A DNA stretch of 64,000 nucleotides from Glaciihabitans sp. dw_435. Lineage in GTDB: Bacteria; Actinomycetota; Actinomycetes; Actinomycetales; Microbacteriaceae. The position numbers and the translations under genes are program-made. The stretch is taken from contig NZ_JAAVUZ010000006.1 in the NCBI RefSeq assembly GCF_018449675.1, forward strand, positions 124,001 to 188,000, in the 5' to 3' direction. This document shows, in pieces, positions 44,261-53,714 of the stretch (within the stretch, counting starts at the first letter, position 1; each line of letters begins with the position of its first letter). A model generated the notes under the pieces. That model was not told the origin of the DNA. It saw only the letters and a list, made by a program, of their open reading frames with translations, and ran no database searches.

Positions 44261-45627
44261 TGAGCGCTCCAGACACCGCGAAGCCGGCCTTCCGCTTCCG
44301 TGACCTCAGCAAGATGTTCGGTGGTGGCCAGTCCAGCGGCCGCCAGGTCGGAATCCTCGGTGCCCTCGTTGTCATCGTCATCCTCTTCCAGATCCTGACC
44401 GACGGCCTCACGCTCGACCCGACCAACCTCATCAACCTGGTGAACCAGAACGCCTACGTTCTGATCCTCGCCATCGGTATGGTCATGGTCATCATCGCCG
44501 GCCACATCGACCTGTCGGTCGGTTCGGTCGCCGCGTTCGTCGGTATCGTCGTCGCGACGTCCATGGTCAGCTGGAACTTCCCGCCGATCGTTGCGATGCT
44601 GCTCGGTCTCGTCATCGGCGCGATCATCGGTGCATGGCAGGGCTTCTGGGTCGCGTATGTGGGGGTCCCCGCCTTCATCGTGACGCTCGCCGGCATGCTC
44701 ATCTTCCGTGGTGCCAACCAGTTCTTCGGTAACTCCAACACGGTCACCGTTCCGGACGGCTTCACCTTCATTGGCAACGGCTTCATCCCCGACTTCGGAC
44801 CGGCATTCGGTTACAGCAACGGCACCCTGATCCTCGGTCTGCTCGTCATCATCGCCCTCGTCTGGCAGGAAATCCGCCAGCGTCGCACGCAGTCCCTCAT
44901 GGGCGCCGAGAGCGCTCCGGTCTGGGTCAGCGTCACCAAGGTTGTGCTCCTCGTCCTCGTCGCCGGTGGTGCCACCTACCTGTTCGCGACCGGTCGCCTG
45001 GGCACCAGCTACCCCGTCTCGGGCATCATCCTGGGCGTTCTCGTACTCCTGTACTCCTTCATCACGCGTAACACCACCTTCGGCCGCCACGTCTACGCGG
45101 TCGGTGGAAACTGGCACGCCGCTGAGCTGTCCGGTGTCAAGATCAAGCGCATCAACTTCCTCGTCATGATGAACATGTCGATCCTCGCCTCGGTTGCCGG
45201 AATGGTCGGCGTTGCTCGCGCCGGTGCTTCGGGCCCTGGTGACGGAACCGGCTGGGAGCTCGACGCCATTGCCGCCGTCTTCATTGGTGGCGCCGCCGTC
45301 GCCGGTGGTATCGGAACGATCACCGGATCGATCATCGGTGGTTTGGTCATCGCGGTTCTCAACAACGGACTTCAGCTGCTCGGTGTCTCCAACGACAAGG
45401 TGCAGATCATCAAGGGTCTGGTTCTGCTGGTTGCCGTTGGCATCGACGTCTACAGCAAGCGTCAGGGCAAGCCGTCTCTCATTGGATTCCTCACGCGCAA
45501 GCGTCCCGGCTCCAGCGACGACGCTCCCACCTCGGGCTCCGCTCCCCTCGACCGCCCGTCGGTCGAGCCGACCGGCGCTCCCGCGGAGTCCTCTTCGCGC
45601 CCCTCGTCTATTACTCCGAACGTCTAA
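44260..45627 (+). CDS. mmsB: CUT2 sugar ABC transporter permease (MmsB/GguB type), system 1
   Basis: 455 residues, about ten helices, with the CUT2 permease signature [21 protein letters not shown] and [22 protein letters not shown]. The C-terminal tail is a Ser/Pro-rich stretch of about 45 residues that the second system lacks. It forms the homodimeric channel for the MmsA ATPase encoded just upstream. A 15-bp-arm hairpin lies between this gene and the binding-protein gene. Confidence 0.93.
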   Translation: MSAPDTAKPAFRFRDLSKMFGGGQSSGRQVGILGALVVIVILFQILTDGLTLDPTNLINLVNQNAYVLILAIGMVMVIIAGHIDLSVGSVAAFVGIVVATSMVSWNFPPIVAMLLGLVIGAIIGAWQGFWVAYVGVPAFIVTLAGMLIFRGANQFFGNSNTVTVPDGFTFIGNGFIPDFGPAFGYSNGTLILGLLVIIALVWQEIRQRRTQSLMGAESAPVWVSVTKVVLLVLVAGGATYLFATGRLGTSYPVSGIILGVLVLLYSFITRNTTFGRHVYAVGGNWHAAELSGVKIKRINFLVMMNMSILASVAGMVGVARAGASGPGDGTGWELDAIAAVFIGGAAVAGGIGTITGSIIGGLVIAVLNNGLQLLGVSNDKVQIIKGLVLLVAVGIDVYSKRQGKPSLIGFLTRKRPGSSDDAPTSGSAPLDRPSVEPTGAPAESSSRPSSITPNV

Positions 45628-45633
45628 ACCCGC

Positions 45634-45670
45634 GTAGCGGCCGGGGACGACGACTGTCCCCGGCAGCTAC
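45634..45670 (+). terminator. Hairpin between permease and binding-protein gene (system 1)
   Basis: GTAGCGGCCGGGGAC at 45634-45648 pairs with GTCCCCGGCAGCTAC at 45656-45670, one mismatch, with no T-run. It may stabilise the downstream binding-protein mRNA 5' end after processing. Confidence 0.6.
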
Positions 45671-45700
45671 AACACCAAGAGAAGAAAGTAGAACAAACAC

Positions 45701-46807
45701 ATGCGCAAACTCGTATTCGGATCCGTAGCAGTCGCTGCGGTCACCCTGATGGCACTCTCGGGCTGCTCCACTCGTAGCACCGACACCTCCTCGAGCGGCG
45801 ATGCAGCCGGCTTCAAGGAAGGCTCCATCATCGGCGTTGCTCTTCCCGACAAGACCAGTGAAAACTGGGTCCTCGCCGGAAAGCTCTTCGAAGAGGCAAT
45901 CACGAAGGCCGGCTACACGCCCGACATTCAGTACGCACCCTCGGCTAACGTTGCTGCAGAGCAGGCCAGCCAGATCTCCGCGATGAACACCAAGGGCGCA
46001 AAGGTCCTCATCATCGGTGCATTCGACGGCAAGCAGCTCGGCACGCAGGTCAAGGACGCGCACGACAACGGCGCCAAGGTCATCGCTTACGACCGCATCA
46101 TCCAGGACAGCCCGAACGTCGACTACTACGTCGCTTACGACAACGAGAAGGTTGGCGAGCTCCAGGGCCAGGCACTCCTCGATGGCATGAAGTCACGTTT
46201 CCCCGACGCGAAGACGTACAACATCGAGCTGTTCTCCGGTGCATCCACCGACCCGAACGCCAAGGTGTTCTTCGACGGTGCAATGAAGATCCTGCAGCCG
46301 AAGATTGACGACGGCACGCTGAAGGTCGTTTCCGGCCAGACCGCGATCGCCCAGACGCAGACCACCGGATGGCTCGCCGCTAACGCGCAGACCCGTATGG
46401 ACACCCTGCTCGCTGGTAACTACTCCAAGACCGAGATCAACGGCGTTCTCTCCCCGAACGACACGCTGGCTCGCGCCATCCTCACCTCGATCAAGAGCGC
46501 CGGAAAGAACACCCCTGTTCAGCCCGTCGTGACCGGTCAGGACTCTGAGGCTGCCTCGATCCCGCTGATCATGTCCGGTGAGCAGTACTCCACGATCAAC
46601 AAGGACACCTCGGCTCTCGTCGACCAGGCAGTTGCCATGGTCAAGGAGATCGCTGCTGGCAAGGACGCAACGGTCAACTCCGACCCGACCAACAACGGTT
46701 CGGTTGACGTTCCCACGTACTACCTCGCACCGGTCCTCGTCACCAAGGACAACGCTGCGGACGCGTACAAGAACAACCCGACCCTCCTCGCGCTGGTCAA
46801 CAAGTAA
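45701..46807 (+). CDS. chvE: ChvE-like sugar-binding lipoprotein, system 1
   Basis: 368 residues: lipoprotein signal (LMALSGCSTRS, Cys near 24) and a periplasmic-binding-protein family 4 fold (SIIGVALPDKTSENWVLAGKLF; KVIAYDRIIQDSPNVDYYVAYDN; VVTGQDSEAASIPLIMSGEQYSTI). The DKTSENW and TGQDSE elements are those of ChvE/multiple-sugar binders that accept arabinose, xylose, glucose and galactose. Its position last in the operon, behind a hairpin, suggests separate control of abundance. A strong terminator follows. Confidence 0.92.
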   Translation: MRKLVFGSVAVAAVTLMALSGCSTRSTDTSSSGDAAGFKEGSIIGVALPDKTSENWVLAGKLFEEAITKAGYTPDIQYAPSANVAAEQASQISAMNTKGAKVLIIGAFDGKQLGTQVKDAHDNGAKVIAYDRIIQDSPNVDYYVAYDNEKVGELQGQALLDGMKSRFPDAKTYNIELFSGASTDPNAKVFFDGAMKILQPKIDDGTLKVVSGQTAIAQTQTTGWLAANAQTRMDTLLAGNYSKTEINGVLSPNDTLARAILTSIKSAGKNTPVQPVVTGQDSEAASIPLIMSGEQYSTINKDTSALVDQAVAMVKEIAAGKDATVNSDPTNNGSVDVPTYYLAPVLVTKDNAADAYKNNPTLLALVNK

Positions 46808-46849
46808 CAACCCGCTCGTAGCCTCTGGCTACTAGCTGTTTCACACAGA

Positions 46850-46886
46850 GACCGGTCGGGCCCACACGGGCCCGGCCGGTCTTTTT
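46850..46886 (+). terminator. Terminator of CUT2 operon 1
   Basis: GACCGGTCGGGCCC at 46850-46863 pairs with 46868-46881 (one mismatch) and TTTTT follows. Confidence 0.93.
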
Positions 46887-46894
46887 GCGTTTCC

Positions 46895-46900
46895 GGCATA
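46895..46900 (+). promoter_or_regulatory. -10 box of the lacI-type gene at 46958
   Basis: CATAAT ends 57 bp before the chosen ATG, and the operator at 46918-46931 lies just after the likely transcript start. This argues against the earlier start at 46901. Confidence 0.5.
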
Positions 46901-46917
46901 ATGGGAATCGTTCAGCG

Positions 46918-46931
46918 TGTGACCGTACACA
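46918..46931. promoter_or_regulatory. LacI-type operator upstream of lacI-type gene
   Basis: TGTGACCGTACACA, a near-palindrome with central CG. Related sites are found in the araB promoter (48359-48371, 48394-48407, 48408-48419), suggesting one regulator controls itself and the ara operon. Confidence 0.6.
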
Positions 46932-46957
46932 TCCTTGACGAGACCGGATACCAGCAG

Positions 46958-47971
46958 ATGGAACCAGAAAAGGTTCGCGCACCGAATATCCGTGATGTCG
47001 CGCGTCTCGCCGGAGTCTCGTACCAGACCGTGTCCCGCGTGCTCAACGACAGCCCGAGCATTCGCGAGACCACCAAGCAGCGCGTGCTGGACGTCATCCA
47101 GGAGGTGGGGTACCGCCCCAATCAGGCGGCGCGTGCACTCGTCAATCGCCGTTCGAGAACGATCGGCGTACTGTCATCCCAATCCGCGCACTATGGACCA
47201 ACCACGAGCATCAATGCCATCGAGGTTGCCGCCCGCGAGGCGGGATATCGGCTGAGCATCACGAGCACCGCGTCGGGTGACTACGCGTCGATCAAGTCCG
47301 CGCTCGACTACCTGCTGAGCCAGTCGATCGAGGCGCTCGTCGTCATCGCCCCGCAGGCGCGGGTGTTCGATGCGCTGCGCGACCTGTCGATCACGGTGCC
47401 GTTCGTGACGCTCGAGTCGACGGGCGAAAACCTCGGGCACAGCCTGTCGGTCGACCAGGTGTACGGGGCGCGGCTCGCGACACGGCACCTCATTGAGCTC
47501 GGGCACACCGAGATCATCCACATCTCGGGGCCGCAGGACTGGATCGAGGCCGACGCCCGCATGAAGGGCTACCTGCAGGAGCTGGGCGAGGCCGAGCTGC
47601 GCACCCGCGCGCCCATCCTCGGCGACTGGACCGCGAGCTTCGGGTATTACGCCGGACTGGAGCTGCTGCGGTTCCGCGACTTCAGCGCGGTCTTCTGCGG
47701 CAACGATCAAATGGCGCTCGGCTTCATGCACGCGTGCCGGGAGATGGGACTGGATGTCCCGGGCGACATCAGCATCGTGGGATTCGACGACATCCCCGAG
47801 GCCGCGCACTTCTTCCCGCCGCTGACCACGGTGCGCCAAAACTTCGTCGAGATCGGCCGCCGAGCCATCTCCATCCTGCTCGATGAGCTTCGCGGCGAGC
47901 AGGAGGTCGGGCACGAGCAGATCGCCCCCGAGCTCATCGTGCGCGCGTCCACGGCCCGCCTCTCGGCGTAG
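46958..47971 (+). CDS. LacI-family regulator, probable arabinose-operon repressor
   Basis: 337 residues: helix-turn-helix IRDVARLAGVSYQTVSRVLND with hinge VGYRPNQAARAL, then the sugar-binding core (TIGVLSSQSAHYGPTTSI; FCGNDQMALGFMHACREMG; IVGFDDIPEAAHFFPPLTTVRQ). It precedes the araB operon in the same direction, about 480 bp apart. Operator-like sites TGTGACCGTACACA at 46918 and its relatives before araB support control of both. The ATG at 46958 is chosen since the CATAAT box lies just before the alternative at 46901. Confidence 0.88.
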   Translation: MEPEKVRAPNIRDVARLAGVSYQTVSRVLNDSPSIRETTKQRVLDVIQEVGYRPNQAARALVNRRSRTIGVLSSQSAHYGPTTSINAIEVAAREAGYRLSITSTASGDYASIKSALDYLLSQSIEALVVIAPQARVFDALRDLSITVPFVTLESTGENLGHSLSVDQVYGARLATRHLIELGHTEIIHISGPQDWIEADARMKGYLQELGEAELRTRAPILGDWTASFGYYAGLELLRFRDFSAVFCGNDQMALGFMHACREMGLDVPGDISIVGFDDIPEAAHFFPPLTTVRQNFVEIGRRAISILLDELRGEQEVGHEQIAPELIVRASTARLSA

Positions 47972-48052
47972 GCGACTGCCCCTCCTCGCGCTCACGCGTC
48001 GCTCAGCGCGGCTCAGCTTCGCTCAGCATCGCTGACGTGGCCGTCGGGCTCG

Positions 48053-48274
48053 CGAGTTGCGCCAAATCGCACGCTCCAGCCTGTGTGTAGGCGCGTTTGC
48101 CGCAAGTGAGAGTGGTTACGGGCGGATATGGCGCCCGAGTTGCGGCAAACTGCACCTTTTGACCTCTGTGTGGGTGCATTTGCCGCAACTCAGAATAGCT
48201 ACGAGTGGATATAGCCCCCAGTTGCGGCATGTGCACGTTTGAATGCCCGAGGAGCGTGCGTTTGCCGCAACTGG
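48053..48274. repeat. Tandem array of three stem-loop units
   Basis: Hairpins at 48053-48110, 48137-48191 and 48218-48274 share arms of the form GAGTTGCGGCAAACTGCAC with loops of about 15 nt. The spacers between them are also homologous (TTACGGGCGGATATGGC and CTACGAGTGGATATAGC), so the repeating unit is about 81-84 bp. Confidence 0.85.
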
Positions 48275-48350
48275 ACGCGGGATGGCAGGGGCCGGGCCCC
48301 TAGCCCGGGCAGGGTCAGAAAGCTAGTCCGGGCGGCGCTTTGACGTCGAG

Positions 48351-48379
48351 TTGACAGATGTGACCGTTTCAGATGTAAC
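48351..48379 (+). promoter_or_regulatory. araB promoter
   Basis: TTGACA at 48351-48356 and TGTAAC at 48374-48379, 17-bp spacer. A LacI-type site lies inside the spacer, and two more follow downstream. Confidence 0.75.
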
Positions 48380-48393
48380 ATGGCCGAAGCTTT

Positions 48394-48419
48394 TGTGAAC
48401 GGTCACATGTACCGTTACA
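48394..48419. promoter_or_regulatory. Tandem LacI-type operators in the araB leader
   Basis: TGTGAACGGTCACA (48394-48407) and TGTACCGTTACA (48408-48419) are adjacent near-palindromes with central CG. A third, TGTGACCGTTTCA, overlaps the promoter at 48359-48371. Confidence 0.65.
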
Positions 48420-48453
48420 GTTCCGCCCGTTTGAGACAAAGAGGTCATCAACA

Positions 48454-50130
48454 ATGAGCAATGCCGTATCCGCGGGCGATGAGACCTATGTCGTCGGTAT
48501 CGACTTCGGGACGCTGTCCGGTCGTGCCGTCGTCGTGAGGGTATCCGACGGGGCCGAACTTGCCGAGGCCGTGCACGACTACGAGCACGGCGTGATGGAC
48601 ACGACGCTGGCCTCCACCGGAGCGACGCTTCCTCCCGAGTGGGCGCTGCAGGTGCCGTCCGATTACGTGTCGGTTCTCAAGAACGCCGTACCCGCAGCCC
48701 TCGCTGCCTCCGGTGTCGATGCCGCCGCGGTCATCGGGGTGGGAACCGACTTCACCGCCTGCACGATGCTGCCGGTGCTCGCCGATGGAACCCCGCTCAA
48801 CGAGCTCCCCGAGTACGCCGACCGCCCGCACGCCTACGTCAAACTCTGGAAGCACCACGCCGCGCAGCCCCAGGCCGACCGCATCAACGAGCTGGCCGCC
48901 GCCCGCGACGAGCCGTGGCTTCCCCGCTACGGCGGACTGATCTCGAGCGAGTGGGAGTTCGCCAAGGGCCTGCAGCTGTTCGAAGAAGACCCCGAGATCT
49001 ACAACCGCATGGACCACTGGGTCGAGGCAGCTGACTGGATCATCTGGCAGCTCTCCGGCACCTACGTGCGCAACGCCTGCACAGCCGGCTACAAGGGGAT
49101 CCTGCAGGACGGCGAATACCCGACCCACGAATTCCTTAGTGCCCTGAACCCCGGCTTCGGGGCCTTCGCCGACGACAAGGTCGCCCACGAGATCGGCCAG
49201 CTCGGCGCCGCGGCCGGCACCCTCTCCGCGGAGGCTGCCGCCTGGACCGGCCTTCCCGAGGGCATCGCCGTTGCCGTCGGCAACGTTGACGCGCACGTCG
49301 CCGCACCCGCTGCCCAGGCCACCGAGCCCGGCCAGATGGTCGCCATCATGGGCACCTCCACCTGCCACGTCATGAACTCCGACACCCTCGTCGAGGTGCC
49401 CGGCATGTGCGGCGTCGTTGACGGCGGAATCGTCTCGGGTCTCTACGGCTACGAAGCCGGCCAGTCCGGCGTGGGCGACATCTTCGCCTGGTACGTGAAG
49501 AATCAGGTGCCCGCGCGATACTTCGACGCCGCGACATCCGCTGGACTCAGCATTCACGAACACCTGACCGAGCTCTCGAAGAACCAGCCGGTCGGCGGAC
49601 ACGGTCTCGTCGCCCTCGACTGGTACGGCGGCAATCGTTCCGTGCTCGTCGACGCCGAGCTCAGCGGCACGGTCATCGGCGCGACACTGACCACCCGCCC
49701 CGAGGAGATCTACCGCGCACTCTTCGAGGCAACCGCCTACGGAACCCGCAAGATCGTCGAGACCTTCGCGGCCAGCGGTGTTCCGGTCACCGAGTTCATC
49801 GCGGCCGGCGGGCTCATCCGCAACCCGTTCCTCATGCAGATCTATGCGAACGTGCTGCGCATGCCCATCTCCACGATCGCCAGCGAGCAGGGTCCCGCGC
49901 TCGGGTCCGCGATTCACGCGGCGGTGGCCGCCGGCGCGTACGACTCCGTGCGGGATGCGGCCCGCGCGATGGGCAAGGTCAACCGGGCCGTTTATGTTCC
50001 GGATGACTCTGCAGCCGACGCCTACGACGCACTGTACGACGAGTACACGCTGCTGCACGACTACTTCGGGCGGGGAGCCAACGACGTGATGCACAGGCTC
50101 AAGACGATTAAGAGGGAGGCCCTCCGATGA
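48454..50130 (+). CDS. araB: L-ribulokinase
   Basis: 558 residues of the FGGY kinase family. The start VVGIDFGTLSGRAVVVRVSD is diagnostic for ribulokinase, with GTDFTACTMLPV, NVDAHVAAPAA, GTSTCHVMNSD and the C-terminal GGLIRNPFLMQIYANVL. It phosphorylates L-ribulose to L-ribulose 5-phosphate with ATP. It is first in araB-araD-araA; its stop overlaps araD (ATGA). A GAGG ribosome site is ahead, and the promoter carries three operator-like sites. Confidence 0.97.
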   Translation: MSNAVSAGDETYVVGIDFGTLSGRAVVVRVSDGAELAEAVHDYEHGVMDTTLASTGATLPPEWALQVPSDYVSVLKNAVPAALAASGVDAAAVIGVGTDFTACTMLPVLADGTPLNELPEYADRPHAYVKLWKHHAAQPQADRINELAAARDEPWLPRYGGLISSEWEFAKGLQLFEEDPEIYNRMDHWVEAADWIIWQLSGTYVRNACTAGYKGILQDGEYPTHEFLSALNPGFGAFADDKVAHEIGQLGAAAGTLSAEAAAWTGLPEGIAVAVGNVDAHVAAPAAQATEPGQMVAIMGTSTCHVMNSDTLVEVPGMCGVVDGGIVSGLYGYEAGQSGVGDIFAWYVKNQVPARYFDAATSAGLSIHEHLTELSKNQPVGGHGLVALDWYGGNRSVLVDAELSGTVIGATLTTRPEEIYRALFEATAYGTRKIVETFAASGVPVTEFIAAGGLIRNPFLMQIYANVLRMPISTIASEQGPALGSAIHAAVAAGAYDSVRDAARAMGKVNRAVYVPDDSAADAYDALYDEYTLLHDYFGRGANDVMHRLKTIKREALR

Positions 50131-50837
50131 CCGCGTTCGCACCCGAGATCGAGGTCGCCATCGCGCGCACCCGGGATGACATCGCCGCGCTCCACGCGGA
50201 ACTGACCCGCAACGAGCTCGTCGTCTGGACCGGCGGCAACGTGTCCGGCCGCGTCCCCGGTGCCGACCTGTTCGTCATCAAGCCGAGCGGGGTGAGCTAC
50301 GACGAGCTGTCGCCCGAGAACCAGATTCTCTGTGATCTCGACGGTCGGGTCATCCCGAGCACTCCCGGCGCGGAGCGCAGCCCATCGAGCGACACCGCTG
50401 CCCACGCCTACGTGTACCGCAACATGCCTGAGGTCGGGGGAGTGGTGCACACGCACTCCACCTATGCCACCGCCTGGGCCGCCCGCGGCGAAGCGATCCC
50501 GTGTGTGATCACCGCGATGGCCGACGAGTTCGGGGGCGAGATTCCGATCGGTCCCTTCGCGATCATCGGCGACGACTCGATCGGCCGCGGCATCGTCGCG
50601 ACGCTGGCCGGTCACCGGTCCCGCGCCGTGCTGATGCAGAACCACGGAGTCTTCACGATCGGCAAGAACGCCCGCGACGCCGTGAAGGCCGCGGTCATGG
50701 CAGAGGATGTCGCGAAGACCGTGCACATCTCGCGGCAGCTCGGCACCGCCATCCCGATCCCTCAAGAGGCGATCGATTCCCTCTACAACCGCTACCAGAA
50801 CGTGTACGGCCAGACCCCGGTAGGAGAACTCCAGTGA
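50127..50837 (+). CDS. araD: L-ribulose-5-phosphate 4-epimerase
   Basis: 236 residues, class II aldolase fold. It has [21 protein letters not shown], the metal-binding [14 protein letters not shown] with two His, and a third metal His in [11 protein letters not shown]. It converts L-ribulose 5-phosphate to D-xylulose 5-phosphate, which enters the pentose phosphate pathway. It overlaps araB (ATGA) and araA (GTGA), so translation across the three genes is coupled. Confidence 0.96.
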   Translation: MTAFAPEIEVAIARTRDDIAALHAELTRNELVVWTGGNVSGRVPGADLFVIKPSGVSYDELSPENQILCDLDGRVIPSTPGAERSPSSDTAAHAYVYRNMPEVGGVVHTHSTYATAWAARGEAIPCVITAMADEFGGEIPIGPFAIIGDDSIGRGIVATLAGHRSRAVLMQNHGVFTIGKNARDAVKAAVMAEDVAKTVHISRQLGTAIPIPQEAIDSLYNRYQNVYGQTPVGELQ

Positions 50838-52354
50838 GCACCAGCATCATCCCCGACCTCGCGAGCTACGAGGTCTGGTTCCTCACCGGCAGCCAGGACC
50901 TCTACGGCGAGGAAACCCTGCGTCAGGTCGCCGAGCAGTCCCAGCAGATCGCCCGCGAGCTTGGCGACGCCGCCGATGTGCCCGTCACGATCGTCTGGAA
51001 GCCCGTGCTCAAGGACAGCGAGTCGATTCGTCGCCTCGCGCTCGAGGCCAACTCGGCAGACAACGTCGTCGGTGTCATCGCCTGGATGCACACGTTCAGC
51101 CCCGCCAAGATGTGGATCCGCGGCCTCGACGAACTGCGCAAGCCGCTCCTGCACCTGCACACGCAGGCCAACGTCGCGCTGCCGTGGTCCGAGATCGATT
51201 TCGACTTCATGAACCTGAACCAGGCTGCCCACGGCGACCGCGAGTTCGGCTACATCCAGACCCGCATGGGCGTATCCCGCAAGACCGTCGTCGGTCACGT
51301 GTCGAACCCGGCCGTGACGGCCCAGGTCGGGGCCTGGTCGCGGGCGGCGAGCGGATGGCACGCCATGCGCTTCCTCAAGCTGGCACGTTTCGGCGACAAC
51401 ATGCGCAACGTCGCGGTGACCGAGGGAGACAAGACCGAGGCGGAGATCCGCTTCGGACTCAGCGTCAACACCTGGGGAGTCAACGAACTGGTCGAGGCGG
51501 TGGATGCCGCGGCGGACAGCGACGTGGACGCCCTCGTCGCCGAGTACGAGGACCTCTACTCGGTCGTGCCCGAGTTGCGTCGCGGCGGCGACCGCCACGA
51601 GTCACTGCGCTACGGCGCCCGGATCGAACTGGGGCTGCGCTCCTTCCTCGAGGCCGGTGGCTTCTCGGCCTTCACCACCAACTTCGAGGACCTCGGCGCC
51701 CTGCGCCAGCTTCCGGGTCTTGGTGTCCAACGGCTCATGGCCGATGGCTACGGCTTCGGCGCGGAGGGCGACTGGAAGACCGCCGTCCTCGTCCGCGCCG
51801 CCAAGGTCATGGGAGCCGGCCTGCCCGGCGGCGCCTCCCTCATGGAGGACTACACCTACGACCTACAGCCCGGCAACGAACTGATCCTCGGCGCCCACAT
51901 GCTCGAGGTCTGCCCGAGCCTGACGACGTCCAAGCCATCGCTGGAGATCCACGCGCTGGGAATTGGTGGAAAGGATGACCCGGTGCGCCTGGTGTTCGAC
52001 ACGGACGCCGGTCCCGGGGTCGTTGTCGCGATGAGCGACATGCGCGACAGGTTCCGCCTGGTGGCGAACGTCGTGGAGGTCGTTCCCCTGCCCGAGCCGC
52101 TCCCGAACCTGCCGGTCGCCCGCGCGGTGTGGAAGCCCGCCCCCAATTTCGCGACGAGCGCGGCAGCCTGGCTGACCGCGGGCGCCGCGCACCACACAGT
52201 GATGAGCACCGCGGTGTCCATCGACGTGTTTGAAGATTTCTCGGAGATGGCCAAGACTGAACTACTTGTCATTGACGAGGACACCACGTTGCGCGAATTC
52301 AGCAAGCAGGTTCGCTGGAATCAGGCGTACTACCGGCTCGCACAGGGGCTGTAG
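50834..52354 (+). CDS. araA: L-arabinose isomerase
   Basis: 506 residues, normal length. Diagnostic segments: [18 protein letters not shown] at the start, [35 protein letters not shown] and [20 protein letters not shown]. It isomerises L-arabinose to L-ribulose with Mn2+. The GTG at 50834 overlaps the araD stop. It is followed 147 bp later by a sugar-binding lipoprotein of the second CUT2 system, with only a small CCGGGAC/GTCCCGG hairpin between. Confidence 0.97.
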   Translation: MSTSIIPDLASYEVWFLTGSQDLYGEETLRQVAEQSQQIARELGDAADVPVTIVWKPVLKDSESIRRLALEANSADNVVGVIAWMHTFSPAKMWIRGLDELRKPLLHLHTQANVALPWSEIDFDFMNLNQAAHGDREFGYIQTRMGVSRKTVVGHVSNPAVTAQVGAWSRAASGWHAMRFLKLARFGDNMRNVAVTEGDKTEAEIRFGLSVNTWGVNELVEAVDAAADSDVDALVAEYEDLYSVVPELRRGGDRHESLRYGARIELGLRSFLEAGGFSAFTTNFEDLGALRQLPGLGVQRLMADGYGFGAEGDWKTAVLVRAAKVMGAGLPGGASLMEDYTYDLQPGNELILGAHMLEVCPSLTTSKPSLEIHALGIGGKDDPVRLVFDTDAGPGVVVAMSDMRDRFRLVANVVEVVPLPEPLPNLPVARAVWKPAPNFATSAAAWLTAGAAHHTVMSTAVSIDVFEDFSEMAKTELLVIDEDTTLREFSKQVRWNQAYYRLAQGL

Positions 52355-52501
52355 GACGACCGCGACGGCGCGCCTCGCGCGCACCCAATAACTTGCCGGG
52401 ACCCGTCCCGGAAAGGGTCTGGCTTGTGGACGAAGCCGGATCAGGTAGCACCAAAAACTGACAATGACGTCCATGGGAACACCTATGAAAGGAACCACAC
52501 A

Positions 52502-53632
52502 GTGAAAGCACGAAAGGTACTCGTCGGCATTGCAGCCGCGACCCTCGCCCTCACACTCGCGGCCTGCTCCGGCGGTCGCGGCGGCACGGGAGACGATTCC
52601 GGCAGCGGAGCATCCGCCGACAACAAGGGCGCCCTCGTCGGCGTCGCGATGCCGACCAAGACCTCCGAGCGGTGGATCAAGGACGGCGACGCCGTCAAGG
52701 CCGCCCTCGAAAAGCTCGGCTACAAGGTCGACCTCGAATACGGTGACGACAAGATCCCGCAGCAGGTGCAGCAGGTCAGCAACATGCTGACCAAGGGCGC
52801 CAAGGTTCTCATCATCGCCGCCATCGACGGAACCGCCCTGAGCGACCAGCTCGACCAGGCAGCCGACAGCGGCGTCAAGGTCATCGCCTACGACCGCCTG
52901 ATCAACGGCAACAAGAACGTCGACTACTACACGACGTTCGATAACTACAAGGTCGGCGTTGACCAGGCCACCAGCCTCCTCCAGGGCCTCGGCATCCTGG
53001 ACGCCGATGGCAAGGACACCGGCAAGACCGGCCCGTTCAACATCGAGCTGTTCGCCGGTAGCTCCGACGACAACAACGCCACGTTCTTCTTCAACGGCGC
53101 GATGGACACTCTGAAGCCGTACCTCGACAAGAAGATTCTCGTCGTCAAGAGCGGACAGACCGGCTTCACCCAGGTCGCTACCCTGCGTTGGGACCCTGCT
53201 ACCGCCCAGAAGCGCATGCAGAACCTCATCGCCAGCACGTACTCCGGTGGCGCCAAGGTCGACGGTGTCCTCTCGCCATATGACGGTCTCTCCATCGGAA
53301 TCATCTCCGCGCTGACGTCGTCGGGTTACAAGACGGACGCCCTGCCGATCATCACCGGTCAGGACGCCGAGGCCGCCTCGGTCAAGTCGATCATTGCGGG
53401 ACAGCAGTACTCCACCATCTACAAGGACACCCGCCAGCTGGGTGACGAGGCAGTCAAGATGGCCGATGACCTGCTCACCGGAAAGACCCCGGAGGTGAAC
53501 GACACGTCCAGCTACAACAACAAGGTCAAGGTCGTTCCGACGTTCCTGTTCCAGCCGACGGTTGTGACCAAGGACAACTACAAAGAGGTCCTCATTGACA
53601 GCGGTTACTACACCGAAGCAGACCTGAAGTAG
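52502..53632 (+). CDS. chvE: ChvE-like sugar-binding lipoprotein, system 2 (arabinose-linked)
   Basis: 376 residues: lipoprotein signal ([13 protein letters not shown]) and a family 4 binding fold ([67 protein letters not shown]). It is a paralog of the protein at 45701. The AAAGGA site 8 bp before GTG 52502 decides the start. Direct placement after araA makes L-arabinose the likely ligand. A strong hairpin separates it from the ATPase gene. Confidence 0.92.
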   Translation: MKARKVLVGIAAATLALTLAACSGGRGGTGDDSGSGASADNKGALVGVAMPTKTSERWIKDGDAVKAALEKLGYKVDLEYGDDKIPQQVQQVSNMLTKGAKVLIIAAIDGTALSDQLDQAADSGVKVIAYDRLINGNKNVDYYTTFDNYKVGVDQATSLLQGLGILDADGKDTGKTGPFNIELFAGSSDDNNATFFFNGAMDTLKPYLDKKILVVKSGQTGFTQVATLRWDPATAQKRMQNLIASTYSGGAKVDGVLSPYDGLSIGIISALTSSGYKTDALPIITGQDAEAASVKSIIAGQQYSTIYKDTRQLGDEAVKMADDLLTGKTPEVNDTSSYNNKVKVVPTFLFQPTVVTKDNYKEVLIDSGYYTEADLK

Positions 53633-53647
53633 GGTCAGCGTCATTCC

Positions 53648-53684
53648 GGCAGTGGCGGCGGACGAGTCATCCGTCGCCACTGCC
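53648..53684 (+). terminator. Hairpin between binding-protein and ATPase genes (system 2)
   Basis: GGCAGTGGCG pairs with CGCCACTGCC around a GC-rich loop, followed by TCTTTCTCC. It probably reduces read-through so the binding protein outnumbers the channel. Confidence 0.7.
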
Positions 53685-53714
53685 TCTTTCTCCATGGAAG
53701 CCAAGAAAGAAGCA

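Larger units (their letters stand above)
47972..48453. other. Repeat-rich intergenic region before araB
   Basis: No gene is present. It contains a 10-bp-periodic GCTCAGC series (48001-48040), a tandem array of three stem-loops (48053-48274), and the araB promoter with three operator-like palindromes (48351-48420). Confidence 0.8.

Noticed and set aside
48053-48274. CRISPR array
   Set aside because: Three palindromic units of about 82 bp with homologous spacers are tandem duplications, not short repeats with unique spacers, and no cas genes are present.
52424-52501. Earlier start for the system 2 binding protein
   Set aside because: It would put extra charged residues before the lipoprotein signal; the AAAGGA site points to GTG 52502.
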